Shown here one piece after another: positions 53,577 to 62,864 of a stretch of 64,000 bases of DNA. The translations under genes were made by a program, and so were the position numbers. Source of the DNA: Paractinoplanes ovalisporus (GTDB lineage: Bacteria > Actinomycetota > Actinomycetes > Mycobacteriales > Micromonosporaceae). Under the pieces are notes generated by a model. It did no database searches. It was not told the origin of the DNA and saw only the letters and a list, made by a program, of their open reading frames with translations. Numbering within the stretch: position 1 is the stretch's first letter; the number at the start of each line of letters is the position of its first letter. The DNA is taken from NCBI RefSeq assembly GCF_016834655.1, contig NZ_JAENHP010000002.1, positions 1 to 64,000 of the forward strand, written 5' to 3'.

Positions 53577-54590
53577 TTACGAGGTGACCGACCCCGGTCC
53601 GCCCGTGTCGGCGGGGGCCCCGTTTGTGATCTTGGCTGCATCCGGCCCGGCCTGCTCGGTGGCTTTGGCGGCCTCCGCTGCTTCCTCGGCCTCCTGGCGG
53701 TCGAGGGCCCGGTCGATGCGACGGGCCTCCCGTTCGGACTGGCGGATCCACTGCATGACCAGGATGCCCAGCATCGTGACGCTGACGATCTCGCCGCCGG
53801 CCCACAGGATGCCGCCCGCCGTGACCTGGTCGGAGACCGGATCGGTCCAGCTCAGGCCCAGGCTCGGGTAGTAGTCGCCGGCCAGCAGCGTCTTGCTCTG
53901 CATGATGGTCAGGCCGAGCACCGTGTGGAACGGCACCGACAGCACCATCAGCAGCGCGCGGCCCGGGTAGGGCCAGCGGTTGGGCAGCGGGTCGAGGCCC
54001 AGCAGCGGCCAGAAGAACAGGCAGCCGGTCACGATGAAGTGCACGTGGATGAACTCGTGCAGCCAGGAGTGCAGCAGCGTCTGGCGGTAGAGGTCGGTGA
54101 AGTACAGGACGAACGGGTTGGCCACGAAGATGCCAAACGCGACCAGCGGGAACGTCAGCACGCGGGCAACCCGGCTGTGCAGGACGGCCAGCAGTTTCTT
54201 GCGGGAGGCGACCGGCAGCGTACGCAGGGCCAGAGTCACCGGCGCACCGAGCGCGAGGAAGATCGGGCCGACCATCGACAGCACCATGTGCTGGACCATG
54301 TGCACCGAGAGCAGCGTGGTGTCGTACGCCTCGATGCCGGTCACGGCCACCGCCGCGATCGAGCCGAGTCCACCGACGACGAACGCCACCGTGCGGCCCA
54401 CCGGCCACTTGTCGCCCCGCTGCCGCAGGCGGTGCACGCCGTAGCCGTACAGCGCCGCGGCCACCAGCAGGAACAGCGCGATCAGGCTGCCCAGGTGGAT
54501 CTCCGTGAAGATGACGCCCGGCGTGAACGGCGGAAGGACAGTATCCCCGCCGGCGGCGGCGAGTGTGGGCGTTTCGGCTAGGTGCACCAC
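53577..54590 (-). CDS. CtaG-like cytochrome c oxidase assembly membrane protein
   Basis: Polytopic protein of 337 residues with seven or more membrane segments and a charged Ala/Glu-rich C-terminal tail. The family (caa3_CtaG, PF09678) is recognised from SVHMVQHMVLSMVGPIFLALGAPVTLALR and HSWLHEFIHVHFIVTGCLFFWPLLG, with the conserved His residues thought to bind copper. It lies next to ctaE, divergent from it. Two adjacent GTG codons (54590, 54587) are possible starts. Confidence 0.92.
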   Translation of the reverse strand: MVHLAETPTLAAAGGDTVLPPFTPGVIFTEIHLGSLIALFLLVAAALYGYGVHRLRQRGDKWPVGRTVAFVVGGLGSIAAVAVTGIEAYDTTLLSVHMVQHMVLSMVGPIFLALGAPVTLALRTLPVASRKKLLAVLHSRVARVLTFPLVAFGIFVANPFVLYFTDLYRQTLLHSWLHEFIHVHFIVTGCLFFWPLLGLDPLPNRWPYPGRALLMVLSVPFHTVLGLTIMQSKTLLAGDYYPSLGLSWTDPVSDQVTAGGILWAGGEIVSVTMLGILVMQWIRQSEREARRIDRALDRQEAEEAAEAAKATEQAGPDAAKITNGAPADTGGPGSVTS

Positions 54591-54696
54591 TCGAGGCTAG
54601 GCCTATCCGGTCGGTACCCGTTCTTCCGGGCTGCAACTGCTGCCGGAATTCGACCCCCACGGCACGTTGGACTGATCGCGGGGCAATAATGAGCCC

Positions 54697-55296
54697 GTGA
54701 CAGCGGCCTCAGCCATCGACAAGAGCAGGATCCACTCGCTGACGCGACCGAACATGGTGAGCGTCGGAACGATCGTGTGGCTCTCCAGCGAGCTCATGTT
54801 CTTCGCGGCGTTGTTCGCGATGTACTTCTCGATCCGCGCGGCGGACTACAGCATGTGGGAGGAACACACTCCCCATCTGGAGCTGCCGTACGCGACGACG
54901 TTCACGGTGATCCTGGTTCTCTCCTCGGTCACCTGCCAGCTCGGCGTCTTCGCGGCGGAGAAGGGTGATGTGTTCGCGCTCCGGCGCTGGTTCACCATCA
55001 CCTTCGTGATGGGCCTGATCTTCGTGCTCGGCCAGGCGAACGAATACCGGAACCTCGTCCACGAGGGCATCAAGCTCAACGGCGACGGCTACGGCTCGAT
55101 GTTCTACCTGACCACCGGCTTCCACGGCCTGCACGTCACCGGCGGTCTGATCGCCTTCATCGTCTACATGATCCGCACGACGATGGGCCGATTCACTCCG
55201 GCGCAGGCCACCTCGGCGATCGTCGTGTCGTACTACTGGCACTTCGTGGACATCGTGTGGATCGCGCTGTTCGCCATGATCTATTGGCTGCAGTAG
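54697..55296 (+). CDS. ctaE: Cytochrome c oxidase subunit III
   Basis: Membrane subunit of the aa3 oxidase, 199 residues and five segments. Recognisable stretches are [35 protein letters not shown] and the C-terminal [15 protein letters not shown]. It heads the block ctaE-qcrC-qcrA-qcrB. The subunit I gene (ctaD) is not in the window. The GTG start has no clear ribosome site. Confidence 0.96.
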   Translation: MTAASAIDKSRIHSLTRPNMVSVGTIVWLSSELMFFAALFAMYFSIRAADYSMWEEHTPHLELPYATTFTVILVLSSVTCQLGVFAAEKGDVFALRRWFTITFVMGLIFVLGQANEYRNLVHEGIKLNGDGYGSMFYLTTGFHGLHVTGGLIAFIVYMIRTTMGRFTPAQATSAIVVSYYWHFVDIVWIALFAMIYWLQ

Positions 55297-55347
55297 AGCC
55301 GCACGCCGTCCATGAGCCTCAGGTCAAAACTCAGAGGGATACAACCC

Positions 55348-56196
55348 ATGACTTCAGACACCCCCGCCGGCCGGCGCCTCCGGGTGTTCTCCCGGCGGCG
55401 TGGCGCGCCGAGCAAGACGCGCCGGCGTCTCGGAGCGGCGGTGCGCATGGTCGCCGCGCTCGCGCTCGCCGGCGGCGTATACACCGCGTTCGCTCCGGGT
55501 GCGTTCGCTGACGAACCCCGGCAGCTGTCGGCCACCGCGCAAGAGGGCAAGCAGCTGTACGACAACAGCTGCATCACCTGCCACGGGCGCGACGGCCAGG
55601 GTGTCGACGACCGCGGTCCGAGCCTGATCGGCGTCGGCTCGGCATCGGTGGAGTTCCAGGTGGGCACCGGCCGCATGCCGATGGTCCGCCAGGAGGCCCA
55701 GGCCGAGCAGAAGAAGCCGCAGTTCGACAAGAACCAGACCAAGCAGCTCGGTCAGTACATCCAGGAGCTGGGTGGAGGCCCCCAGCTGCCCTCCGGTGAG
55801 CTGGTCGAGAACCTCGAGGAGAACCCCGAGGCGCTTGCCCGCGGTGGCGAGCTGTTCCGCGTCAACTGCACGTCCTGCCACAGCTTCACCGGCGCCGGCG
55901 GCGCGCTCAGCTCGGGCAAGTTCGCCCCGGCCCTGCACGACGCCACCCCTGAGCAGATCTACGCGGCGATGCTCACCGGCCCGCAGAACATGCCGGTCTT
56001 CGGTGACAACCAGCTCACGCCGGACGAGAAGCGCGAGATCATCACCTACATCAAGGTGCAGCTGCAGGACGACCGTGATCCGGGCGGTATCTTCAACCTG
56101 GGTGGGTACGGCCCGTCGACCGAGGGCATCGCGATCTTCCTCGTCGGCATCGTGCTCCTGGTGTTCACGGCTCTGTGGATTGCGGGGAAGTCATGA
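55348..56196 (+). CDS. qcrC: Cytochrome bc1 complex diheme cytochrome c subunit
   Basis: Diheme cytochrome c of 282 residues that carries electrons straight from the bc1 complex to the CuA site, replacing a soluble cytochrome c. An N-terminal membrane signal segment (about 32-52) precedes two heme motifs, CITCH (75-79) and CTSCH (174-178), and there is a C-terminal anchor (IAIFLVGIVLLVFTALWIA). The ATG at 55348 was preferred over 55312 because CAGAGGG lies before it. The stop overlaps the qcrA ATG (ATGA). Confidence 0.96.
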   Translation: MTSDTPAGRRLRVFSRRRGAPSKTRRRLGAAVRMVAALALAGGVYTAFAPGAFADEPRQLSATAQEGKQLYDNSCITCHGRDGQGVDDRGPSLIGVGSASVEFQVGTGRMPMVRQEAQAEQKKPQFDKNQTKQLGQYIQELGGGPQLPSGELVENLEENPEALARGGELFRVNCTSCHSFTGAGGALSSGKFAPALHDATPEQIYAAMLTGPQNMPVFGDNQLTPDEKREIITYIKVQLQDDRDPGGIFNLGGYGPSTEGIAIFLVGIVLLVFTALWIAGKS

Positions 56197-57299
56197 CCAC
56201 GCTGCACGACGACGCGACGGCCACGCAGAAAGCGGTCGACGTCAGCGACCCGCGGCTCAGCCGTTTCGACATCGTCAAAGAGGGCCTGCGCCGCGACGAG
56301 ATCGAAATCATCACGTACGAGTCGCAGTTCCAGGGCACGAACTCCAAGGCCGAGAAGCGGGTCGTCCGCAACATCGCCCTGCTGTTCATCATCGCCGGCC
56401 TGGGCGCCCTGGCCTTCCTCGGCTTCTACATCTGGTGGCCGTGGCGGTTCGAGCTCGGTGAGACGCTGAGCGACTTCTACACCCCGCTGCTGGGCATCTC
56501 GCTGGGCGTCTCGCTGTTCGCGCTCGGCCTGGCGATCCTGGCCTGGGCCAAGAAGCTGCTGCCGCACGAGGTGTCGATCCAGGCCCGCCACGACGGCGGG
56601 TCGCCGACCGACGAGCAGAAGATCACCGGTCAGACGATGATGTTCGTCGCCGACGAGCTCGGCAACGGCGTCCAGCGCCGCCCGCTGCTCAAGGGCGCGA
56701 TCGGTTTCGGCCTGGCGCCGATCGGCCTGGTCGCGGCGGCGCCGCTGATCGGTGGCCTGATCGAGAACCCGCACAAGGACGAACTGCCGATCATGTACAC
56801 CACCGGGTTCAACCCGGGGAAGAACGGCGGCAACCTGGTGCGGCTGACCCGCGAGGACGGCTCGCCCATCCGGCCCGAAGACGTCAGCACCGGTGGTCAG
56901 ATGACGGTCTTCCCGGGCATCCCGCACGGCGCGACCAACGAGTACGCCGACTCGCCGACCCTGCTGATCCACCTGCGCGCCGACGACGCGCAGAAGACCC
57001 GCGAGGCGGCCGAGGCCGACCGTCGCAACCAGGGGTCGATGTGGGGCGACTACGTGGCGTACTCGAAGATCTGCACGCACGCCGGTTGCCCGGCGAGCCT
57101 GTACGAGCAGCAGACCAACCGCCTGCTGTGCCCCTGCCACCAGTCCCAGTTCCTCATCACCCGGAACGCGCAGCCGATCTTCGGTCCCGCCACCCGGCGG
57201 CTGCCGATGCTGCCGCTGGGGGTGGACGAGGAGGGCTACTTCGTGGCAACGTCCGACTTCAAGGACACCGTCGGACCTGACTTCTGGGAGCGGCCGTGA
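56193..57299 (+). CDS. qcrA: Cytochrome bc1 complex Rieske iron-sulfur subunit
   Basis: Rieske 2Fe-2S protein of 368 residues, with the N-terminal extension and three membrane segments typical of actinobacteria. The cluster motifs are CTHAGCP and [16 protein letters not shown] sequence before the last membrane segment is a twin-arginine signal that is partly kept. The start overlaps qcrC and the stop overlaps qcrB (GTGA), so all three are translationally coupled. Confidence 0.97.
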   Translation: MTTLHDDATATQKAVDVSDPRLSRFDIVKEGLRRDEIEIITYESQFQGTNSKAEKRVVRNIALLFIIAGLGALAFLGFYIWWPWRFELGETLSDFYTPLLGISLGVSLFALGLAILAWAKKLLPHEVSIQARHDGGSPTDEQKITGQTMMFVADELGNGVQRRPLLKGAIGFGLAPIGLVAAAPLIGGLIENPHKDELPIMYTTGFNPGKNGGNLVRLTREDGSPIRPEDVSTGGQMTVFPGIPHGATNEYADSPTLLIHLRADDAQKTREAAEADRRNQGSMWGDYVAYSKICTHAGCPASLYEQQTNRLLCPCHQSQFLITRNAQPIFGPATRRLPMLPLGVDEEGYFVATSDFKDTVGPDFWERP

Positions 57300-58906
57300 A
57301 GCGCCGAAAAGTAGACCTCCAGCAGGCGCCGGTCAATGCGGCCAAGGGCGTCGACGAGCGGTTCCAGGCGGCCACCCCGCTGCGGGCCCTGCTCAACAAG
57401 GTCTTCCCTGACCACTGGTCGTTCCTGCTCGGTGAGATCGCGCTCTTCTCGTTCATCATCCTGCTGCTCACCGGTGTCTTCCTGACCCTCTTCTTCGACC
57501 CGTCGATGAAGGAGGTCGCCTACGAGGGCGCCTACCCGGCCCTGCGCGGCACGGAGATGTCGGCGGCGTACGAGTCGTCCCTGCACATCTCGTTCGAGGT
57601 GCGCGGTGGTCTGTTCATGCGTCAAATGCACCACTGGGCAGCCCTGCTGTTCATGGCGTCGATCGTCATCCACATGGCCCGCATCTTCTTCACCGGCGCT
57701 TACCGCAAGCCGCGTGAGGCCAACTGGGCCATCGGCATGATCCTGTTCCTCCTGGGCTTCCTGGCCGGTTTCACCGGCTACTCGCTCCCGGACGACGGCC
57801 TCTCCGGCACCGGTCTCCGCATCGCTTCGGCGATCATGCTGTCGATCCCGGTCGTCGGCACCTGGCTCTCCGCCTCGATCTTCGGCGGCGAGTTCCCGGG
57901 CCACCTGATCATCGGCCGGTTCTACATCGCGCACGTGCTGCTCATCCCGGGCGGCCTGCTCGCGCTGATCAGCGTCCACCTGGGCCTGGTCTTCAAGCAG
58001 AAGCACACCCAGTGGCCCGGCCCGATGCGGACCAACACCAACGTGGTCGGCGAGCGCATGTTCCCGCGTTACGCGCTCAAGCAGGGCGGCTTCTTCATGG
58101 CCGTCTTCGGCACGGTCGCGCTGATGGCCGGTCTGTTCCAGATCAACCCGATCTGGCTGTTCGGCCCGTACCGTGCGTCCGAGGTGTCGTCGGCGTCGCA
58201 GCCCGACTGGTACGTCATGTTCATGGACGGCCTGGTCCGGCTCATGCCGAACTGGCAGATCTACATCGGCGACTACAGCATCCCGCCGCTGTTCTGGCCG
58301 GCCGTGGTCGGTCTGGGCGCCCTCACCACCGGCCCGATCTTCTGGCCGTGGATCGAGGCCCGCAAGAGCGGCGACAAGCGGATCCACAACCTGCTGGAGC
58401 GTCCGCGTGACAACCCGGAGCGGGTCGGCATCGGCGCGATGGCGTTCACGTTCTTCATCATCGCGACGCTGTCCGGCGGCAACGACGTCATCGCCGACAA
58501 GTTCCACATCAGCCTCAACGCGATGACCTGGGCCGGCCGCATCGGCATGCTGGTCCTGCCGCCGCTGGCCTACTTCATCTCGGTCCGTATCTGCCTGGGT
58601 CTCCAGCAGCACGACCGCGAGGTGCTGGCCCACGGCGTCGAGACCGGCATCATCAAGCGCCTGCCGAACGGCCAGTTCGTCGAGGTGCACCAGCCGCTCG
58701 GCCCGGTCGACGACCACGGTCACCCGATCCCGCTGGAGTACGGCGGCTGGGTCGTCCCGAAGAAGATGAACCGCGTCGGAGCCCTGGCCCCGGCCGTGAA
58801 GGGCTTCTTCTTCCCGGTCGAGAAGCCGGCCGAGGCCCCGGTCTCGCCGGGCATGCCGCCGGTCAGCGGCGACACCCGCGAAGAGATCACGTCCGGCCGC
58901 AAGTAA
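57296..58906 (+). CDS. qcrB: Cytochrome bc1 complex cytochrome b subunit
   Basis: Cytochrome b of 536 residues with eight or so membrane segments and an actinobacterial C-terminal extension. Heme-ligand His pairs occur in [25 protein letters not shown] and in [22 protein letters not shown] (each shown here as fragments of longer helices), and the Qo-site motif PDWY lies in [13 protein letters not shown]. It is the target class of Q203-like inhibitors in mycobacteria. A perfect bidirectional hairpin follows. Confidence 0.97.
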   Translation: MKRRKVDLQQAPVNAAKGVDERFQAATPLRALLNKVFPDHWSFLLGEIALFSFIILLLTGVFLTLFFDPSMKEVAYEGAYPALRGTEMSAAYESSLHISFEVRGGLFMRQMHHWAALLFMASIVIHMARIFFTGAYRKPREANWAIGMILFLLGFLAGFTGYSLPDDGLSGTGLRIASAIMLSIPVVGTWLSASIFGGEFPGHLIIGRFYIAHVLLIPGGLLALISVHLGLVFKQKHTQWPGPMRTNTNVVGERMFPRYALKQGGFFMAVFGTVALMAGLFQINPIWLFGPYRASEVSSASQPDWYVMFMDGLVRLMPNWQIYIGDYSIPPLFWPAVVGLGALTTGPIFWPWIEARKSGDKRIHNLLERPRDNPERVGIGAMAFTFFIIATLSGGNDVIADKFHISLNAMTWAGRIGMLVLPPLAYFISVRICLGLQQHDREVLAHGVETGIIKRLPNGQFVEVHQPLGPVDDHGHPIPLEYGGWVVPKKMNRVGALAPAVKGFFFPVEKPAEAPVSPGMPPVSGDTREEITSGRK

Positions 58907-58920
58907 AGCGACAGCGCAAC

Positions 58921-58950
58921 AAAGGGGGCCCGCTCCGGCGGGCCCCCTTT
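58921..58950. terminator. Bidirectional Rho-independent terminator
   Basis: Perfect 13-bp arms AAAGGGGGCCCGC (58921-58933) and GCGGGCCCCCTTT (58938-58950) around TCCG, between the converging qcrB and PKD-protein genes. The A/T ends serve as U-tracts in both directions. Confidence 0.95.
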
Positions 58951-58964
58951 CGCGTGTCCGGGTT

Positions 58965-59723
58965 CTACTTGGTGATCGTCTGGGTCAGGTATTTCGGGGC
59001 CGAGCGGTTGCCGGCCCGGTCGAAGGCCGAGTAGGCGATCCGGATCGACCCCTTGGTCACGCCCTTGAACTTGAAGCTGAAGAGACCCTTCAGCGGGGTG
59101 ACCGTGAGGACCTTGGCCTTCTGGCCGGCCGTGGTCTGCGAGCTCGCCTTCACCCAGGCCGAGCCGTTGTAGTAGTACCAGGCCGAGCCGCGCTTCTCGA
59201 TGGCGGTCACCGCCACCGTCTTCAGACCCGAGCCGGTGTCCGAGGCCTTGCCCTTGAGCAGGGCCCAAGAGGTGGCCTTGGTCGGGCTGGCCGGCTTGTT
59301 CAGGCTGACCACGGGCTTGGTCGCATCCTTCTTCACGCTGAGCCGGCCGACCATCCGCACGTTCGGCGCGGAGACGCCGTCCTCCAAGGTCACCTGGATG
59401 GAGTACGACCCGGCGGTGCGGTAGACGTGGCTGAACTTCTTCGTGGTGCCGTACGCCCGCTGGACCGTGCCGTCGCCCCATTTGATGGTCTGCACGACCT
59501 CGGAGGCGGGGGTGTCGCCGACGGTGATCGAGGTCTGGGTCATGGTCACCGGAGCCCCGATGAAGGGGTAGTACGTCGAGAAGTCGTACGAGGCGGCGGG
59601 TGCTGCGCTCGCCGACAACTCGGAGCCTTGGGCGTTCGCGGCCAGGACGACCCCGGTCGTGCCCAGAGCCGTGACGGCGGTGGCGACGGTGATTGATGTG
59701 AGCATGCGGCGTCGGCCGGTCAT
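58965..59723 (-). CDS. Secreted PKD-domain protein
   Basis: Exported protein of 252 residues. The ATG at 59723 has a GAAGGA ribosome site and gives a signal peptide, MTGRRRMLTSITVATAVTAL, ending in an ANA/ASA region. A PKD/Ig-like fold follows (IKWGDGTVQRAYGTTKKFSHVYRT then AGSYSIQVTLEDG, the WGDG and H-Y-AG-Y pattern). The C-terminal half (KPVVSLNKPASPT, DTGSGLKTV, AFDRAGNRS) is a second Ig-like domain. It is probably an extracellular adhesion or structural protein with no catalytic residues seen. Confidence 0.86.
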   Translation of the reverse strand: MTGRRRMLTSITVATAVTALGTTGVVLAANAQGSELSASAAPAASYDFSTYYPFIGAPVTMTQTSITVGDTPASEVVQTIKWGDGTVQRAYGTTKKFSHVYRTAGSYSIQVTLEDGVSAPNVRMVGRLSVKKDATKPVVSLNKPASPTKATSWALLKGKASDTGSGLKTVAVTAIEKRGSAWYYYNGSAWVKASSQTTAGQKAKVLTVTPLKGLFSFKFKGVTKGSIRIAYSAFDRAGNRSAPKYLTQTITK

Positions 59724-59864
59724 GCGGTTCCTTCCCCCGTAACGGTCAAAGATCAGCAGATTAGGGGTGCCGGCCACTTCGATCAATCGGCCGATCCGGT
59801 ACGGGTAACGAGCTGCGGATAGCATGGTCGCGACGACCCGCCCGGCCACCCGAGGAGTTCGCTG

Positions 59865-60152
59865 GTGAACACCGCGATCGTGCACATCGACTGCGCTACC
59901 GACTCCATCCCCGAGGTCGCCGAGGCGCTGGCCGCGCTCGACGGCGTCAGCGAGGTCTACTCGGTGGCCGGCAACGTCGACCTGATCGCGATCGTGCGGG
60001 TCGCCAAGTTCGAAGACATCGCCGAGGTCATCGCCGGCCGCATCTCCAAGACCGCGGGCGTGCTCAACACCGAGTCCCACATCGCCTTCCGCGCCTATTC
60101 CAAGCACGACCTGGAAGACGCCTTCGCGATCGGCCTGCCCGACGCCGACTGA
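59865..60152 (+). CDS. Lrp/AsnC ligand-binding (RAM) domain protein
   Basis: Protein of 95 residues consisting only of the RAM effector domain (alpha-beta sandwich) of Lrp/AsnC regulators: IDCATDSIPEVAEALAALDGVSEVYSVAGNVDLIAIVRV. The helix-turn-helix half is missing, as in other stand-alone RAM proteins, which form oligomers and bind amino acids. The GTG follows CGAGGAG. Such a gene near trpD and the qcr genes is conserved in actinobacteria. The partner is unknown. Confidence 0.92.
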   Translation: MNTAIVHIDCATDSIPEVAEALAALDGVSEVYSVAGNVDLIAIVRVAKFEDIAEVIAGRISKTAGVLNTESHIAFRAYSKHDLEDAFAIGLPDAD

Positions 60153-60193
60153 GGGTCAAGGTCAACTTCTTTCCCCGTACGGCGGTCCGGCTC

Positions 60194-61417
60194 TCAGCTC
60201 TCCGGCACCCGCCACGGCAGGAAGGCGACCCCGCCGAGCAGCACCACCGCGACGATCGTCAGCGCCGTCCGGGCGTTGGTAGCCGCCGCGACGGCCCCGG
60301 CGGCCGCGATGAAGACCGGCTGCACGACCTTGTTGGTGACCGACCAGGCCATGACCACGCGGGACATGTGGCCGTCGTCCGTGGCGTTCATGCGGTAGGT
60401 CGCGAACGTGGGGCTGAACATGCCCGCGAACAGCACCAGCAGGAACTCCGCGGCCGCGATCAGGACCAGCCCGGTGGCGTTCGCGGGGGCGAGCGGGATC
60501 AGGACCAGCCACAGGTTGCGGCCGACGCCCGAGGCCAGCATCAGGCGATGCTCGCCCAGCCGGCGGCGGAGCGGCCCGGCCAGCAGCGAGCCGGCGACCC
60601 CGGCCACGCCCGCGGTGCCGATGATCAGGCCGTACTGCCAGGGTGGGAAGCCGAGGTCGCGGACCACCAGCACGGCGAGCAGGGGCGACAGCGCCATGAT
60701 GCAGCCGCCGAAGATGAGCGAGTTCCAGAAGAGCGCGGCCAGCCCCGGGTGGCCGAGGATGTGGCGCCAGCCCGCGGTGATGTCCCGGCGCCAGTGATGG
60801 TCCGGCGCGCGCGGTGGCGGGGGCGGCTCGGGGTGCCGCAGGCCATGCAGCAGCAGCGCCGAGAGCAGAAAGCTCAGTGCGTCCACAACCATCGTGACGG
60901 TGGCGCCCAGCGCTGAGATCAGCAGGCCGCCGGCGGCCGGGCCGACCGCGTTGGTGGTCCACAGGGTCGTCTCGAAGCGGCCGTTGGCGTCGGCCCGGTG
61001 TTCGCGGGGCACCAGCGTGCGCAGTTGGGCGATGCCGGCCGCGTCGAAGGCGAGCCGGGCCGCCATCTGCGCCATCGCCACCGCGGCGAGGTGCCAGTAG
61101 GTGAGGATGCCCAGCCACGCCGCCGTGGGCACGGAGAGCACGGCGAGGAACCGTACGAGGTCCGCGGTCACCATCACCGGGAGTTTGCGATGGTGTTCGA
61201 TCCAGGGGCCCAGCGGCAGGGCGGCCACGGCGCTGACCACTCCGGCCAGGACGGTCAGCAGCGAGACCCGGAAATCCGAGGCGCCCAGCACCAGCACGGC
61301 GACGAGCGGGAGAGCCGAGTAGCCGACGGCACTGCCGAACTCGCTGACCGCGTACGCCGCCCACCGCCGCCGGAAGTCACCCCGCCACTCCCGCGTCACC
61401 GCGCCGGCCGCCACCAC
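60194..61417 (-). CDS. Major facilitator superfamily transporter
   Basis: Membrane transporter of 407 residues with about twelve predicted segments in two halves separated by a cytosolic loop (HPEPPPPPRAPDHHWRRDI). The LGPWIEHHRKLPVMV loop matches the MFS loop 2-3 motif, and the sequence resembles the enterobactin-exporter/drug-efflux (MFS_3) branch. Substrate unknown. Two GTG codons (61417 and 61414) are possible starts. Confidence 0.9.
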   Translation of the reverse strand: MVAAGAVTREWRGDFRRRWAAYAVSEFGSAVGYSALPLVAVLVLGASDFRVSLLTVLAGVVSAVAALPLGPWIEHHRKLPVMVTADLVRFLAVLSVPTAAWLGILTYWHLAAVAMAQMAARLAFDAAGIAQLRTLVPREHRADANGRFETTLWTTNAVGPAAGGLLISALGATVTMVVDALSFLLSALLLHGLRHPEPPPPPRAPDHHWRRDITAGWRHILGHPGLAALFWNSLIFGGCIMALSPLLAVLVVRDLGFPPWQYGLIIGTAGVAGVAGSLLAGPLRRRLGEHRLMLASGVGRNLWLVLIPLAPANATGLVLIAAAEFLLVLFAGMFSPTFATYRMNATDDGHMSRVVMAWSVTNKVVQPVFIAAAGAVAAATNARTALTIVAVVLLGGVAFLPWRVPES

Positions 61418-61427
61418 GGACGGATCG

Positions 61428-61530
61428 TGTCAGATCCCGCCGCGGATGTGTCAGACGTGGGCGGTGATGTCGCCTCGGTCGGCTGCTCGGCGGCGGATCG
61501 TGTCAGACGTGGATGGTGATGTCGCCGCCG
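61428..61530. repeat. Direct repeat of the nucleotidyltransferase gene 3' end
   Basis: GTGTCAGACGTGGATGGTGA around the stop of the minus-strand gene at 61503 recurs 52 bases away as GTGTCAGACGTGGGCGGTGA (from 61449). A shorter third copy, GGATCGTGTCAGA, lies near 61425. All copies fall between the nucleotidyltransferase stop and the MFS start. Confidence 0.75.
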
Positions 61531-62336
61531 GCGCGGATGGCGTCCACCAGCGACTCGTCGGCGGTCACCTCGGCGCCGGGCCAGACGACGCAGCGGGTGA
61601 CCGCGCCCGCGATGTGGGCGTGCGGGCCGATCACGGACTCGGTGACGGCTCCGGTGACCGTGGCGGTGGGGTCGACCAGGGCGGCGCCGTTCGCGGCGTG
61701 CAGATTGGCCTTGAGGTAGTCGGCGGGCGTGCCGGTGTCGATGTAGACGCCCTCGTAGTTGACGAGCTCCAGGGCACCCTCGGCTTCGGCCGGCCGCCAC
61801 ACCGTACGGACGAGGTTGCCGTGATCGGTGCCGAGGTCGCGGACGTAGCGCCAGGGCAGCAGCGAGAAGCCGGTGAAGCGGCGGCCGCTGAAGCCGCCCG
61901 TCGCGCCGGGGAGGTTGGGTTTGGTTAGCATGCGGACCGTGTCGCCCGACCAGCCGTCGAGCAGGGCGGCGATGTCTTTGCCGGGGTCGCGGGCGGGGTC
62001 GGCCAGATAGGCGTCGGCGTTGCCGACCAGGGCGCCGCGACCGTCGATCCAGCCCTTGAGCCGGCCCACGCCGCCCGAGGTGCCGACCGGGCCGTCGGGC
62101 TCGACCGACAGGTGGGCGCGGTCGCCGACGTGCCGCACCACCTGCTCGCCCAGATAGGCCGCGTTGACGGCCACCTCGGCCGGGCCGGACAGGCCGAGCG
62201 CGGCCAGCCGGGCCAGGGCGCGGTCGAGCAGGGCCACGTTGCCGACCGGGCAGAGCGCCTTGGGCAGGGTCGCGGTCAACGGCCGCAGCCGCTGCCCCTC
62301 GCCGGCGGCCAGGACGACGCCGCAGACCCGGGTCAC
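61503..62336 (-). CDS. Nucleotidyltransferase (sugar-1-phosphate NTP transferase family)
   Basis: Protein of 277 residues with the nucleotidyltransferase signature LAAGEGQRLRPLTATLPKALCPVG at the N-terminus (GxGxRLxPLT...PK), an EPDGPVGTSGGVGRLKGW loop, NADAYL as the metal-binding Asp, and a short C-terminal left-handed helix tail (ATVTGAVTESVIGPHAHIAG). It probably activates a sugar phosphate, as in mannose-1-phosphate guanylyltransferases; sugar and nucleotide are unknown. The GTG start overlaps the Nudix stop (GTGA). Confidence 0.9.
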   Translation of the reverse strand: MTRVCGVVLAAGEGQRLRPLTATLPKALCPVGNVALLDRALARLAALGLSGPAEVAVNAAYLGEQVVRHVGDRAHLSVEPDGPVGTSGGVGRLKGWIDGRGALVGNADAYLADPARDPGKDIAALLDGWSGDTVRMLTKPNLPGATGGFSGRRFTGFSLLPWRYVRDLGTDHGNLVRTVWRPAEAEGALELVNYEGVYIDTGTPADYLKANLHAANGAALVDPTATVTGAVTESVIGPHAHIAGAVTRCVVWPGAEVTADESLVDAIRAGGDITIHV

Positions 62337-62833
62337 TTCCGGCGGCCGATGTCGTAGCGGTTCAGCAGCTGGGCGGTGTTGCGGGTGAGGCGGGGCAGGT
62401 CGTCGACCGGGAACCAGCCCGCCTCGAGGATCTCGCCGCCGTCGACGCGCAGTTCGGTGGTGGAGGCGGGCACCCGGCCGAAGAAGACGGTGTCGACCAC
62501 GCCGACGGGGTGGACGATCGCGTTCGGGTTGCCGGGAGTCAGCTCGTCGGGGTCGACCCGTACGCCGGTCTCTTCGAAGAGCTCACGGGCCGCACCCACC
62601 GCGGGCGGCTCGTGACGCTTCAGCAGACCCGCCGGCAGGCTCCAGCCGTGCGTGGTGGGCTGGCGCAGCAACAGCAGCCGGTCGGGGCCCTCGGACTCGG
62701 AGTCGTGGATCACCGCAACCGCGCCGACCAGGTATTTCGGAGCGACCAGGCTCGCGACGGCGCGGCGCACGGAACTCGGCATGCGATAGAACGTCTGGTA
62801 GGCGTACGCCCGCACGCGCCGAGGGATATTCAC
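62333..62833 (-). CDS. Nudix hydrolase
   Basis: Protein of 166 residues with a complete Nudix box, GLLKRHEPPAVGAARELFEETGV (shown over two parts in the sequence as GLLKRHE and REL-x-EETGV), and the substrate-side stretch WSLPAGLLKR. It hydrolyses a nucleoside diphosphate linked to another group; the substrate is undetermined. Coupling to the nucleotidyltransferase gene hints that it acts on the related NDP-sugar or clears by-products, which is inference. Confidence 0.92.
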   Translation of the reverse strand: MNIPRRVRAYAYQTFYRMPSSVRRAVASLVAPKYLVGAVAVIHDSESEGPDRLLLLRQPTTHGWSLPAGLLKRHEPPAVGAARELFEETGVRVDPDELTPGNPNAIVHPVGVVDTVFFGRVPASTTELRVDGGEILEAGWFPVDDLPRLTRNTAQLLNRYDIGRRK

Positions 62834-62864
62834 AACGGCAAGGCTAGCGGGGCCTCGCCGCGGG

